Source: Blastococcus aggregatus (GTDB lineage: Bacteria > Actinomycetota > Actinomycetes > Mycobacteriales > Geodermatophilaceae). Taken from it: DNA of 64,000 nucleotides. Location: positions 1-64,000 of the forward strand of contig NZ_OBQI01000003.1 in the NCBI RefSeq assembly GCF_900221005.1. Reading direction: 5' to 3'. The position numbers were made by a program, and so were the translations under genes. The notes beneath the pieces were generated by a model that worked only from the letters and a program-made list of their open reading frames with translations, was not told where the DNA came from and ran no database searches. This document shows positions 17,725 to 29,625 of the stretch, one piece after another; the stretch's first letter is position 1; every line of letters begins with the position of its first letter.

Positions 17725-17728
<4 letters not shown>
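16574..17728 (+). CDS. GT4-family glycosyltransferase
   Basis: 384 residues with a two-Rossmann GT-B fold. The N-terminal GGVGTHVRALLP loop, LVHAHGLRAGL, VVAVGRLHPQKGYDVLLDA, and the donor-binding RWEGSPFTAQEALRAGTP (the E-x7-E type element) followed by GGIPELV are the GT4 signature. It is cytosolic or membrane-associated and retaining, using a nucleotide-sugar donor. AGGAGGT at 16562-16568 precedes the GTG by 5 bases. Its position between flippase and phosphatase genes suggests it extends a lipid-linked glycan. Confidence 0.88.
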
Positions 17729-21837
<4,109 letters not shown>

Positions 21838-21838
<1 letters not shown>

Positions 21839-22437
21839 TGACCGACGCCGCCGACGGGCACGACTACCGGGTCGTGGCCAGCGAGCCCGTGTACGACGGA
21901 CGCATCATCTCGCTGCGCCGCGACACCGTGGCCATGCCCGGCGGCGGCGACTCGGTGCGCGAGGTCGTGTCCCACCCGGGTGCCGTCGCCGTCATCGCGC
22001 TGGACGACGACGGCCGGGTGGTGCTGCTCCGGCAGTACCGGCACCCCGTGGGCGGCTACCTCTGGGAGCTGCCCGCCGGCCTCCGGGACGCCGACGGCGA
22101 GCCTCCGCTGGAGACGGCGAAGCGCGAGCTGGCCGAGGAGGTGCTGCTGGCCGCCGAGCGGTGGTCGCTGCTGACCACCACGTACAGCACGGCGGGCTTC
22201 TGCGACGAAATGGTGCTGGTCTACCTGGCTGAGGGCCTCCACGACGCCGCGCTGCCCGACGGGTTCGTCGTCGAGAACGAGGAGCTCGACATGACGATCG
22301 AGCGGGTGCCGCTCGCCGACGCCGTGCAGCGGGTGTTCGACGGCGACATCCGCAGCGCCGCCGCGGTGGTCGGCATCCTCGCGGCGGCGCAGGTGCGCGC
22401 CACCGGTCCCCGGCTGCGGGACGTCTCCGCCACCTGA
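21838..22437 (+). CDS. NUDIX hydrolase, ADP-ribose pyrophosphatase type
   Basis: 199 residues. The Nudix box reads GLRDADGEPPLETAKRELAE then EVLL. The E-x7-RE-x-x-EE core is intact, but the first Gly is one residue too far away and the usual box Gly near the end is Leu. VLLRQYRHPVGGYLWELPAG is the typical ADP-ribose pyrophosphatase strand before the box. It directly follows pyrG (TGATG, one-base overlap), as Rv1700 follows pyrG in M. tuberculosis. Confidence 0.9.
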
Positions 22438-22505
22438 GCGCGGCACGCCCGCCTCTGCGACCTGCCGCTGACGCGGTGTCCGCGTCCTCGGCGCAGACTG
22501 GTCCC

Positions 22506-23069
22506 GTGGACCACGAGGCGCTGCGGCGGGTCGCAGACCTGCTCGACGAACGCAATCGCGTGGACGGCGAGATCGCCGCGCTCATCCAGCGGCCGATGAC
22601 GTCCGGCCATCTGGGAGAGTGGATCGCTGCCGAGATCTTCGACATCGCACTCGAGAAGTCAGCAACGTCGGCCGCCCTGGACGGCTACTTCCGCTCCGGC
22701 CCGCTCCAGCATCGGTCAGTCAACGTGAAGTGGTACCTGCAGCGAGAGGGCATCGTCGATCTGACCTCCCCGACGGTGCCGGACGACTACCTCGTGATGA
22801 CCGGTCCAACCAGCGCGGCGACGAGCTCGCACGGTCGAAAGCGGCCATGGCGGATCGACAGCGTCTACCTCTTCGATGCCACGCAATTGCGCGACGACCT
22901 GGTCGCGCGCGGCAGAAAGGTCGGCACGGCCTCGAGCGTTCGCGCCGAGCTGTGGGCGCAGGCTGAGATCTATCCGGAGCCGGCCAACTCTCGGTGGGTC
23001 CTCACCGAGGACCAGGTCGAAGCGCTGCGCTTGTTCACCCCGGCTGCGAAACGCCCGCCTGTCCCGTAG
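22506..23069 (+). CDS. Hypothetical protein, DUF6998-like, possible PD-(D/E)XK-type nuclease fold
   Basis: 187 residues. A helical start (EALRRVADLLDERNRVDGEI) is followed by HLGEWIAAEIFDIALEKSA, ALDGYFRSGPL and SVNVKWYLQREGIVDL. The order E...D...x-V-K resembles a restriction-endonuclease-like core (GE-x-AAE, DGYF, NVKWY), and the whole looks like the family I remember as DUF6998; both are tentative. Base composition is visibly lower in GC than the neighbours, a sign of transfer. The GTG at 22506 has CAGACT 6 bases upstream (leaderless pattern); GTG at 22476 is an alternative. Confidence 0.65.
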   Translation: MDHEALRRVADLLDERNRVDGEIAALIQRPMTSGHLGEWIAAEIFDIALEKSATSAALDGYFRSGPLQHRSVNVKWYLQREGIVDLTSPTVPDDYLVMTGPTSAATSSHGRKRPWRIDSVYLFDATQLRDDLVARGRKVGTASSVRAELWAQAEIYPEPANSRWVLTEDQVEALRLFTPAAKRPPVP

Positions 23070-23190
23070 CCGCCCGCTATGGGACGCCCAACCTGTCCCG
23101 CTTCAGAGCCGCTCCTCTCCGGCCGACACTCTGGGAGCGGAGTGCTCGATAGTGAGAGCCCACCGTTCAACACTGTTGGGAGGCACAGCG

Positions 23191-23448
23191 GTGGGCCACA
23201 AGCTGCTGATCGGCTTGGCAGTCGGTTTGCCGGCTGCGTGGCTGCTGGGGATCGGGCTGAGTCTGGTACTGCCGTGGACCACGACTGATGCGACCGGCAG
23301 GGAGACCCTCGACGGTCCTGGCGCGGTGCTCTTCTACCTGACTCTCCTCGGGGGCGCTGCACTGACCCTCGTCGCGGTCGTTGCCTGCATCGCTTGGGGG
23401 CTCATAGTTCTCGTTGGTCGGGGAAGGAAACGCTCAGGAGCACGGTGA
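23191..23448 (+). CDS. Small two-helix membrane protein
   Basis: 85 residues with two clear membrane helices (LLIGLAVGLPAAWLLGIGLS and LFYLTLLGGAALTLVAVV), a short polar loop between them and a basic C-terminus (GRGRKRSGAR). GGGAGG at 23178-23183, 7 bases before the GTG, fixes the start. It is recognised only as a generic small membrane protein. Lower GC than the surroundings matches the accessory character of the 22506-25150 patch. Confidence 0.7.
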   Translation: MGHKLLIGLAVGLPAAWLLGIGLSLVLPWTTTDATGRETLDGPGAVLFYLTLLGGAALTLVAVVACIAWGLIVLVGRGRKRSGAR

Positions 23449-23483
23449 CGGCGCGGAGACGTCCGCATGTCCCATGAACCGCC

Positions 23484-23554
23484 TTCTGGGCGAGTCCGAG
23501 GCGCCGCCGGGCCGATGTCGTCTCCCTCATCAGACGTCCTCATCTCGCCCAGAA
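23484..23554. repeat. 11-bp perfect inverted repeat upstream of the HNH gene
   Basis: TTCTGGGCGAG (23484-23494) and CTCGCCCAGAA (23544-23554) are exact inverted copies 49 bases apart, ending about 18 bases before the -10 element of the DUF222/HNH gene. They could be an operator, a long hairpin or remnants of an insertion end. Confidence 0.5.
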
Positions 23555-23571
23555 CTGTCAGAGGTGGCCCG

Positions 23572-23577
23572 TAGCTT
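23572..23577 (+). promoter_or_regulatory. -10 element of the DUF222/HNH gene
   Basis: TAGCTT lies 6 bases before the GTG at 23584, giving a leaderless start. No convincing -35 is seen. Confidence 0.5.
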
Positions 23578-23583
23578 CGGAGT

Positions 23584-25053
23584 GTGCAGACGCTGGCGGG
23601 GACCTCCGTGGTGGAGGGGGTGGTGGTCGACTGGGTGGGTGCCCGGCCGGAAGCTCACCTGGACGTGCCTGCCGAGTGGCTGGACGACGAGCAGGTCGCC
23701 GCGGAGCTGGGCCGGATCGAGCGGGACCGGGCGCGGCAGACCGCGCGGGAGGCGCAGCTGATCCTGCGGTTGGCGGAGCTGCGGCCGGATACGGACGACC
23801 CGGCGCCCGGCACACCCGGTGCGCGTCGGCGGAGCTGGCGGAAGACCGCTCCGGAGTTCGCCGGGGTCAGTGAGTTCTTCGTCGACGAGGTGGCGCACGC
23901 GCTGAACCTGGGCCGGGGGACGGCGGCGTTCCGGGCGCGGCGGGCGTTCACCTGGCGGGACAACCTGCCGGCCACGTTCGCAGCGCTGCGCCGGGGCGCG
24001 GTCGACGAGCGTCGGGCCGGGGTGCTGGCCGATGCTCTGCAGGGGGCTGCCCCGGAGCTGGCACGGGCAGTGGAGATGACTCTGTTGCCGGAGGCGGGTG
24101 AGCTGTCGCTCGCCCGCCTCCGGGATCGCGCTCTCGAGCTGCTCGCCGAGCTCGACGCCTCGGCGGTGGAGGAGCGGCGGGCCGAGGCTCAGTGTGCCGC
24201 CGACGTGCGCGTCCACCCGACGGCGGACGGGATGGCGGCGCTGACCGCCGACATGAGCGCGGAGGAGGCGGCGGCCTGCCACGCGGTGATCGACCAGCTG
24301 GCCGCGATGGCGAAGGCCGACGGTGACGAGCGGCCGATCGGGCAGATCCGGTCGGCGATCCATTCGATGCTCATCCTGCGCCCCGCCGATTCCGGCCTGG
24401 GCGGGGTGTCGGTGCAGTTGACCGTGACCGCCGCGCTCGACGGGCTCGACGGGGCCGGCGATCGGGGTGGCGAGGTCGCCGGCTTCGCGATCACCGCTGC
24501 GCACCTGCGTGAGCTGCTGCGCCGGGTGGAGGCGATCGGGCTGACCGCGCCGGCCGGTGGGTCGCTCACGTTCGCGCTCACCGACCAGCGCGGGCAACTG
24601 CTGGCCACGGTGAGCGGTGCAGAGCTCGGGCGGCTCGCGGCCAAGGGCTGCGCGCAGCACCCGGACGCGGCATGCGGCTGCGCGGTGCTGGGCATGCCGG
24701 CCGACACCGACAGCTACGAGCCCCGAGCGGCCCAGCAGCGGTTCGTGACGACGCGGGACCGGCGGTGCCGGATGCCGAACTGCGGTCAGCGGGTCGGTTG
24801 GGCCGACCTCGACCACGTGGTGGCGCATGCGGACGGCGGCCGGACGTCGTGCTCGAACCTGTGCTGCGCGTGCCGTTCCCACCACCGGCTGAAGACCTTC
24901 GCCCGGGGCTGGCGGTTCCGCATGGATCCCGACGGCACGCTGCACGTCACCAGCCCGTCGGGGATCACCCGGACGACCCGGCCGCCCGGTCTGCGACCAC
25001 CCGAGCCGCCACCGTCACCGCCGGACCCCGCGGACGACCCGCCGCCGTTCTGA
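23584..25053 (+). CDS. DUF222 domain HNH endonuclease-like protein (13E12 repeat family)
   Basis: 489 residues. The N-terminal two thirds is the DUF222 helical domain (AELGRIERDRARQTAREAQL, FRARRAFTWRDNLPATFAAL). Near residue 395 comes an HNH core, CRMPNCGQRVGWADLDHVVA, then HADGG, SNLCCACRSHHRLK. A Pro-rich tail ends the protein. The family is multicopy in actinobacteria and is related to the 13E12 repeat of M. tuberculosis. Biochemical role and mobility are not settled. In M. tuberculosis a member (Rv1702c) also lies next to xerD, so this position seems recurrent. Start from the leaderless -10 at 23572. Confidence 0.88.
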   Translation: MQTLAGTSVVEGVVVDWVGARPEAHLDVPAEWLDDEQVAAELGRIERDRARQTAREAQLILRLAELRPDTDDPAPGTPGARRRSWRKTAPEFAGVSEFFVDEVAHALNLGRGTAAFRARRAFTWRDNLPATFAALRRGAVDERRAGVLADALQGAAPELARAVEMTLLPEAGELSLARLRDRALELLAELDASAVEERRAEAQCAADVRVHPTADGMAALTADMSAEEAAACHAVIDQLAAMAKADGDERPIGQIRSAIHSMLILRPADSGLGGVSVQLTVTAALDGLDGAGDRGGEVAGFAITAAHLRELLRRVEAIGLTAPAGGSLTFALTDQRGQLLATVSGAELGRLAAKGCAQHPDAACGCAVLGMPADTDSYEPRAAQQRFVTTRDRRCRMPNCGQRVGWADLDHVVAHADGGRTSCSNLCCACRSHHRLKTFARGWRFRMDPDGTLHVTSPSGITRTTRPPGLRPPEPPPSPPDPADDPPPF

Positions 25054-25062
25054 GTGCTGGGT

Positions 25063-25152
25063 ACGAGTGGTGGTTCCGAGCGCTCGGTCCGAGGGCTGGT
25101 TCCAAGTGCTGGGTTCCAAGTGCTGGGGGTGCTGGCTGCTGGTTCCGAGTGC
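25063..25152. repeat. Imperfect 14-bp tandem repeats
   Basis: The gap after the HNH gene consists of degenerate copies of GGTTCCRAGTGCTG. Two copies, 25098-25111 and 25112-25125 (GGTTCCAAGTGCTG), are identical and contiguous. Others (25072 on, about 25086, and 25141 on) differ by a few bases. The array separates the two convergent genes and has no coding sense of its own. Confidence 0.8.
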
Positions 25153-25156
25153 GTGG

Positions 25157-25798
25157 TCAGGTGAGTAGCGTCCGGGCGCCGGCGTCGGGCAGGCGCAGGC
25201 CCAGGCGGTCGAGCTCCAGCGTGGCCAGTGACCTGACCGCTGCCGGGTCGCCGGCGCGCCAGGCCGCGCCCGTGCCCGGCGGCAGCGCGGCCAGCCGGGG
25301 GAGCGGCGCGGTCGCCAGCGCCCGCGCGGCCAGCAGCTCCAGGTCGGGGCCGCCGGTCGAGGTGCCGGACAGCACCTGCTGAGCCGCGGTGGCCTCGCGC
25401 ACCCAGCGGGTCCGCCAGGGCAGCCAGCGCAGCAGCATCCAGCCCACCGGCAGGACGACCAGCGCGACGGCCAGGATCAGAGCCAGGGTGTCGACGGCGT
25501 CCTGCGCGCTCTGCCCGGCGCCGCGCACCGAGCCGCTGGCCCGGGCCAGCGCGTCGAACGGCGTCGCCAGCTCGTCACCCACCAGCGGGACGTCCTCGGC
25601 CACGCCCGCCGCCGAGTCCATGCTGCCGCCGACCGACCGGCCGAGGTCCTCGACCGCCTTGCCCGGCCCGGCCAGCAGCAGCACCGCGCCGTGCGCGGCC
25701 CGCGCGGCGAGCACCCAGCCGACGATCCACACCAGCAGCCCGGCGTCGGCGGCGAGCTGGCGCAGGCGGAGGGCGGGGTGCTGGGCGTACAGGCGCAT
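25157..25798 (-). CDS. DUF4129-like? small membrane protein, function unknown
   Basis: 213 residues. Membrane helix one is at about residues 18-40 (AGLLVWIVGWVLAARAA) and helix two at about 105-127 (LALILAVALVVLPVGWMLL). The loop between them is about 60 residues and extracytoplasmic by the positive-inside rule (basic RWLPWRTRWVREA follows helix two). The C-terminal 80 residues are cytosolic and helical. The ATG has GAAGGATGGGCGG just upstream. It is divergent from ald. The family name is only a guess; treat it as an actinobacterial membrane protein. Confidence 0.68.
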   Translation of the reverse strand: MRLYAQHPALRLRQLAADAGLLVWIVGWVLAARAAHGAVLLLAGPGKAVEDLGRSVGGSMDSAAGVAEDVPLVGDELATPFDALARASGSVRGAGQSAQDAVDTLALILAVALVVLPVGWMLLRWLPWRTRWVREATAAQQVLSGTSTGGPDLELLAARALATAPLPRLAALPPGTGAAWRAGDPAAVRSLATLELDRLGLRLPDAGARTLLT

Positions 25799-25861
25799 CC
25801 GCCCATCCTTCGGGCGGCCGCCACCGGCCGCAGGTCGAGCGTGCCCGGGCGGGAGCGTGCC

Positions 25862-25867
25862 TAGACT
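25862..25867 (+). promoter_or_regulatory. -10 element of ald (leaderless)
   Basis: TAGACT, a good actinobacterial -10, ends 7 bases before the ATG at 25875, so the ald message should begin at its start codon. Confidence 0.6.
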
Positions 25868-25874
25868 CCGGCCC

Positions 25875-26990
25875 ATGCAGGTCGGGGTGGCCCGGGAGAT
25901 CAAGAGCGGTGAGTACCGGGTGGCGCTCACCCCGGCCGGCGTGACCGAACTGGTCCGCGCCGGCCACACCGTGCTGGTCGAGAGCGGCGCCGGCGAGGGC
26001 TCCTCGATCCCCGACGCCGAGTACGCCGCCGCCGGTGCGCGGCTCGTGCCCGCTGCCGACGACGTCTGGGCCGACAGCGAGCTGCTGCTCAAGGTCAAGG
26101 AGCCGATCGCCGAGGAGTACGGCCGGCTGCGCGCCGGGCAGACGCTGTTCACCTACCTGCACCTGGCCGCGTCGCAGCAGTGCACCGACGCGCTCGTCGC
26201 CTCCGGCACCACCGCGATCGCCTACGAGACGGTGCAGACCGCCGACGGCGCGCTGCCGCTGCTCGCACCGATGTCCGAGGTCGCCGGCCGGATGGCACCG
26301 CAGGTCGGCGCGCACGCCCTCGAGCGTGCGCACGGCGGCCGCGGCGTCCTGCTCGGCGGCGTCCCCGGGGTGCCCGCCGCGACGGTCGTCGTCCTGGGCG
26401 CGGGGGTCTCCGGCATGAGCGCGGCCGCGATCGCCCTGGGGATGCAGGCGGAGGTCGTCGTCCTGGACAAGGACATCGACAAGCTGCGCGCCGCCGACCG
26501 GATCTACCAGGGCCACCTGCAGACGGTCGCGTCCACCGCTTACGCGGTGGAGCGCGCGGTGCTCGAGGCCGACCTGGTGATCGGCGCGGTGCTGGTGCCC
26601 GGCGCCCGGGCGCCGGTGCTGGTGAGCAGCGAGCTGGTGTCGCGCATGCGGCCCGGGTCGGTGCTGGTGGACATCGCCGTCGACCAGGGCGGCTGCTTCG
26701 AGGACACCCGGCCCACCACGCACGACGAGCCGACCTTCCGGGTGCACGGGTCGGTCTTCTACTGCGTCGCGAACATGCCCGGCGCGGTGCCGAACACCTC
26801 CACCCACGCGCTGACCAACGTCACGCTGCCCTACGTCATGACGCTGGCGGAGCACGGCACCGCCGGAGCGGTGGCGGCGGACCCGGCCCTGGCGCTCGGG
26901 GTGAACGTGGCCGGCGGCGAGGTCGTCCAGCCCGAGGTCGCCCGGGCGCACGGCCGGGCCGCCGTCCCGCTGACGGAGGTGCTGTCCTGA
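25875..26990 (+). CDS. ald: Alanine dehydrogenase
   Basis: 371 residues, the same length as mycobacterial Ald. It begins [20 protein letters not shown] (Arg15 in the substrate pocket). LLLKVKEP carries the catalytic Lys75 and FTYLHLAAS the catalytic His96. The NAD-binding loop is [20 protein letters not shown], and the C-terminal [21 protein letters not shown] is the family signature. It interconverts alanine and pyruvate with NADH. The leaderless -10 and full-length alignment fix the start. Confidence 0.96.
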   Translation: MQVGVAREIKSGEYRVALTPAGVTELVRAGHTVLVESGAGEGSSIPDAEYAAAGARLVPAADDVWADSELLLKVKEPIAEEYGRLRAGQTLFTYLHLAASQQCTDALVASGTTAIAYETVQTADGALPLLAPMSEVAGRMAPQVGAHALERAHGGRGVLLGGVPGVPAATVVVLGAGVSGMSAAAIALGMQAEVVVLDKDIDKLRAADRIYQGHLQTVASTAYAVERAVLEADLVIGAVLVPGARAPVLVSSELVSRMRPGSVLVDIAVDQGGCFEDTRPTTHDEPTFRVHGSVFYCVANMPGAVPNTSTHALTNVTLPYVMTLAEHGTAGAVAADPALALGVNVAGGEVVQPEVARAHGRAAVPLTEVLS

Positions 26991-27028
26991 CCGTCGCCGA
27001 CGTCCCGCCGCGCGTCTCCGGCTCCGAC

Positions 27029-27967
27029 GTGGAGCGGGTGGTGACGGGCTACCTGGACCACCTCACCGTGGAGCGCGGGCTCGCCTCGAACACCATCTCC
27101 TCCTACCGCCGCGACCTGCGCCGGTACACCGGGTACCTCGACGCGGCCGGCGTGCGCGGGCTGCGGGAGATCACCGAGTCCGACGTCGCCGGCTTCCTCG
27201 CCGCCCTGCGCCGTGGGGACGACGACCACCCGCCGCTGTCGGCCACGTCGGCCGCGCGCGCGGTCGTCGCGGTGCGCGGGCTGCACCGCTTCGCCCTGCT
27301 GGACGGCCTCGTGCCGGACGACGTCGCCGCCGAGGTCCGCCCGCCCACGCCGGCCCGCCGGCTGCCCAAGGCGGTGCCGGTCGAGTCGGTCGTCGCGCTG
27401 ATCGAGGCGGCCGGTGCGCTCGAGGGGCCCCGCGGCCTGCGCGACCGGGCGCTGCTGGAGCTGCTGTACGGCACCGGCGCGCGCATCTCCGAGGCCGTCG
27501 GGCTCGCCGTCGACGACGTCGACCGCGGCCAGGCCACGGTGCGGCTGGCCGGGAAGGGCGGCAAGGAGCGGATCGTGCCCGTCGGCAGCTACGCCCTGCG
27601 GGCGGTGGAGGACTACCTGGTGCGGGCGCGGCCCGAGCTGGCCGTCAAGAGCCGGGTCGGGGTGCGCGGGGGAGCGCTGTTCCTCAACGTCCGCGGCGGC
27701 CCGCTGTCACGGCAGAGCGCCTGGCAGATCCTCCGGTCGGCCGCGGAGCGGGCCGACGGCACGGGCGGTGCGCTGGCCTCCTCGGTCTCGCCGCACACGC
27801 TCCGGCACTCCTTCGCCACCCACCTGCTCGACGGCGGGGCCGACGTGCGGGTCGTGCAGGAGCTGCTCGGTCACGCCTCGGTGACCACGACGCAGGTGTA
27901 CACGCTGGTGACCGTCGATCGGTTGCGCGAGATCTATGCGACCAGCCATCCACGGGCGTTGAACTGA
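27029..27967 (+). CDS. xerD: Site-specific tyrosine recombinase XerD
   Basis: 312 residues. The N-terminal SAM-like domain ([19 protein letters not shown]) is followed by the catalytic domain with Arg in [12 protein letters not shown], Lys in [28 protein letters not shown] (H-x-x-R), [14 protein letters not shown] with the second His, and the Tyr nucleophile. It resolves chromosome dimers at dif with XerC. The GTG at 27029 matches the usual N-terminus, although no clear ribosome site precedes it. An in-frame CTG at 26987 overlaps the ald stop and is a possible coupled start. Confidence 0.93.
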   Translation: MERVVTGYLDHLTVERGLASNTISSYRRDLRRYTGYLDAAGVRGLREITESDVAGFLAALRRGDDDHPPLSATSAARAVVAVRGLHRFALLDGLVPDDVAAEVRPPTPARRLPKAVPVESVVALIEAAGALEGPRGLRDRALLELLYGTGARISEAVGLAVDDVDRGQATVRLAGKGGKERIVPVGSYALRAVEDYLVRARPELAVKSRVGVRGGALFLNVRGGPLSRQSAWQILRSAAERADGTGGALASSVSPHTLRHSFATHLLDGGADVRVVQELLGHASVTTTQVYTLVTVDRLREIYATSHPRALN

Positions 27968-28071
27968 CAGTCGGCCCGCGAAAGCCTTGGCAGATCTGAC
28001 GGCCCATTCGGCTGGAGCAGTCCCACAAGTTGTCAATCGTCGCCATGTCGACAAGTCTCCGGCGCGCCCCC

Positions 28072-28100
28072 TTGGGCATTCCGGCCACGCTTCGTAGCGT
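28072..28100 (+). promoter_or_regulatory. Promoter upstream of parA
   Basis: TTGGGC (28072-28077) and TAGCGT (28095-28100) are separated by 17 bases, the standard spacing. The predicted start is near 28107, giving a leader of about 70 bases before parA. The rest of the 27968-28178 gap contains no other gene; no parS-like TGTTTCACGTGAAACA is present. Confidence 0.6.
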
Positions 28101-28178
28101 CCTCATCACTCGAGCGGACAGGACGGCTGACCGCGCCCCAGAACCGGGGACCGGGTACGAGGTGGAGGCGACAGACCC

Positions 28179-29084
28179 ATGGCGATCCGAGCGGACGCGG
28201 CCCACGCCGTCGCGCGCCCGCGTGACGGCGACCCGGAGATGGGTGCCGCCGCCTCGCGGCAGGACCCCGCGCGGGCCCGGCAGCGTCGGCTGCCGGACCC
28301 CAAGCCGCTGACCGAGCACGGTCCGGCCCGCGTCATCGCGATGTGCAACCAGAAGGGCGGCGTCGGCAAGACGACGTCGACGATCAACCTGGGTGCCGCG
28401 CTGACCGAGTTCGGCCGCAAGGTGCTGCTCATCGACCTCGACCCGCAGGGTGCCCTGTCGGTCGGGCTCGGGATCCCGGCCCAGAACATGGACCGGACCA
28501 TCTACAACGCCCTGATGGAGCGGAACACCACGCTGCGCGACGTGCGGGTGCACACCGACGTCCCCGGCCTGGACCTGGTCCCCAGCAACATCGACCTGTC
28601 CGCCGCCGAGGTGCAGCTGGTCAGCGAGGTCGCCCGTGAGCAGACCCTGCTCCGCGTGCTCGCCGACGTGCGCGACGAGTACGACTACATCCTCATCGAC
28701 TGCCAGCCCTCGCTGGGCCTGCTCACGGTCAACGCCCTGACCGCCGCGCAGGGCGTCATGATCCCGCTGGAGTGCGAGTTCTTCTCGCTGCGCGGGGTGG
28801 CGCTGCTGGTCGACACGATCGACAAGGTGAAGGAGCGGCTCAACCCGCAGCTGGAGATCTCCGGCATCCTCGCCACGATGTACGACTCCCGGACCGTGCA
28901 CTGCAAGGAGGTGTTCAGCCGGGTGGTCGAGGCCTTCGGCGACACCGTCTTCCAGACCGTCATCCAGCGCACCGTCCGCTTCCCGGAGACCACCGTCGCC
29001 GGGCAGCCGATCACCACCTGGGCGCCGACGTCCTCGGGTGCCGCGGCCTACCGCGACCTCGCCAAGGAGGTGCTGGCGCTGTGA
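28179..29084 (+). CDS. parA: ParA-family ATPase (Rv1708/PldP-type, scp-linked)
   Basis: 301 residues. A disordered N-terminal 45 residues precede the deviant Walker A motif CNQKGGVGKTTSTINLG (Lys at about residue 59), the signature LLIDLDPQGALSVGLG, and Walker B-like YILIDCQPSLGLLTVNAL. This is the second, scpA/scpB-linked ParA of actinobacteria, distinct from the oriC parAB pair. The Corynebacterium homologue, PldP, affects division site placement. GGAGG lies 10 bases before the ATG. It is coupled (GTGA overlap) to a small DNA-binding-like gene. Confidence 0.9.
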   Translation: MAIRADAAHAVARPRDGDPEMGAAASRQDPARARQRRLPDPKPLTEHGPARVIAMCNQKGGVGKTTSTINLGAALTEFGRKVLLIDLDPQGALSVGLGIPAQNMDRTIYNALMERNTTLRDVRVHTDVPGLDLVPSNIDLSAAEVQLVSEVAREQTLLRVLADVRDEYDYILIDCQPSLGLLTVNALTAAQGVMIPLECEFFSLRGVALLVDTIDKVKERLNPQLEISGILATMYDSRTVHCKEVFSRVVEAFGDTVFQTVIQRTVRFPETTVAGQPITTWAPTSSGAAAYRDLAKEVLAL

Positions 29085-29599
29085 CCCGACGCCCCGTCCT
29101 GCCCGGTGCGTCCGAGCTGTTCCGGCGCACCGACTCCGCCTCCGCCCTGCCGGAGGTGACCGAGCTGCCGAGCCTGAGCAGCACGGTGAGCTCGCCGGCC
29201 CTGCGCGGCGCGGTCGCCGGCCGCCGGGCGGAGGAGCCGGCCGCCGAGCCCGCCGCGGCCAGCCCGCTCACCCTCGTCCCGGGTGGTGCGGCCACGGCCG
29301 ACGACGATCTCGCCGCCTTCCGCGGCGCCCCCGCGCCGGCTCCGGTGCTCCGGCCGAGTGTGCCGACCCGGGGCCGCCCGGCGCGCGGCCGCGAGCGCAC
29401 CAAGCACGACGAGAAGATCACCGTCTACATCTCGGCCGACGACCTGATGCAGCTGGAGACCGCGCGGCTGACCCTGCGCGGCCAGCACGGTCTGGCCGCC
29501 GACCGCGGGCGGATCGTCCGGGAGGCGATCTCGGTGATCCTCGCCGACCTCGCCGACCGCGGTGAGGACTCCGTGCTGGTCCGCCGGCTCAAGGGATGA
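29081..29599 (+). CDS. ParA-partner candidate with C-terminal ribbon-helix-helix-like domain
   Basis: 172 residues. The first 105 are disordered (Ala/Pro rich). The C-terminal part KHDEKITVYISADDLMQLET, then ARLTLR, GRIVREAISVILADLAD, reads like an RHH fold: one short strand with alternating hydrophobic residues and two helices. RHH proteins often pair with ParA ATPases as DNA-binding adaptors. The 4-base overlap with parA makes a partner role likely, but there is no direct evidence for DNA binding. Confidence 0.72.
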   Translation: MTRRPVLPGASELFRRTDSASALPEVTELPSLSSTVSSPALRGAVAGRRAEEPAAEPAAASPLTLVPGGAATADDDLAAFRGAPAPAPVLRPSVPTRGRPARGRERTKHDEKITVYISADDLMQLETARLTLRGQHGLAADRGRIVREAISVILADLADRGEDSVLVRRLKG

Positions 29600-29613
29600 G
29601 CACCCGGCGGGCC

Positions 29614-29619
29614 TAGGCT
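29614..29619 (+). promoter_or_regulatory. -10 element of scpA (leaderless)
   Basis: TAGGCT ends 6 bases before the GTG at 29626, a spacing fitting a leaderless transcript for scpA. Confidence 0.5.
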
Positions 29620-29625
29620 GCCGTC

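Noticed and set aside
23584..25053. DUF222/HNH gene as a transposase or homing endonuclease
   Set aside because: No flanking target duplications, terminal repeats of the gene or intron/intein boundaries are visible.
28021..28065. TTGTCA...TGACAAG-type half sites considered as parS
   Set aside because: They do not match TGTTTCACGTGAAACA and only 5 bases pair.
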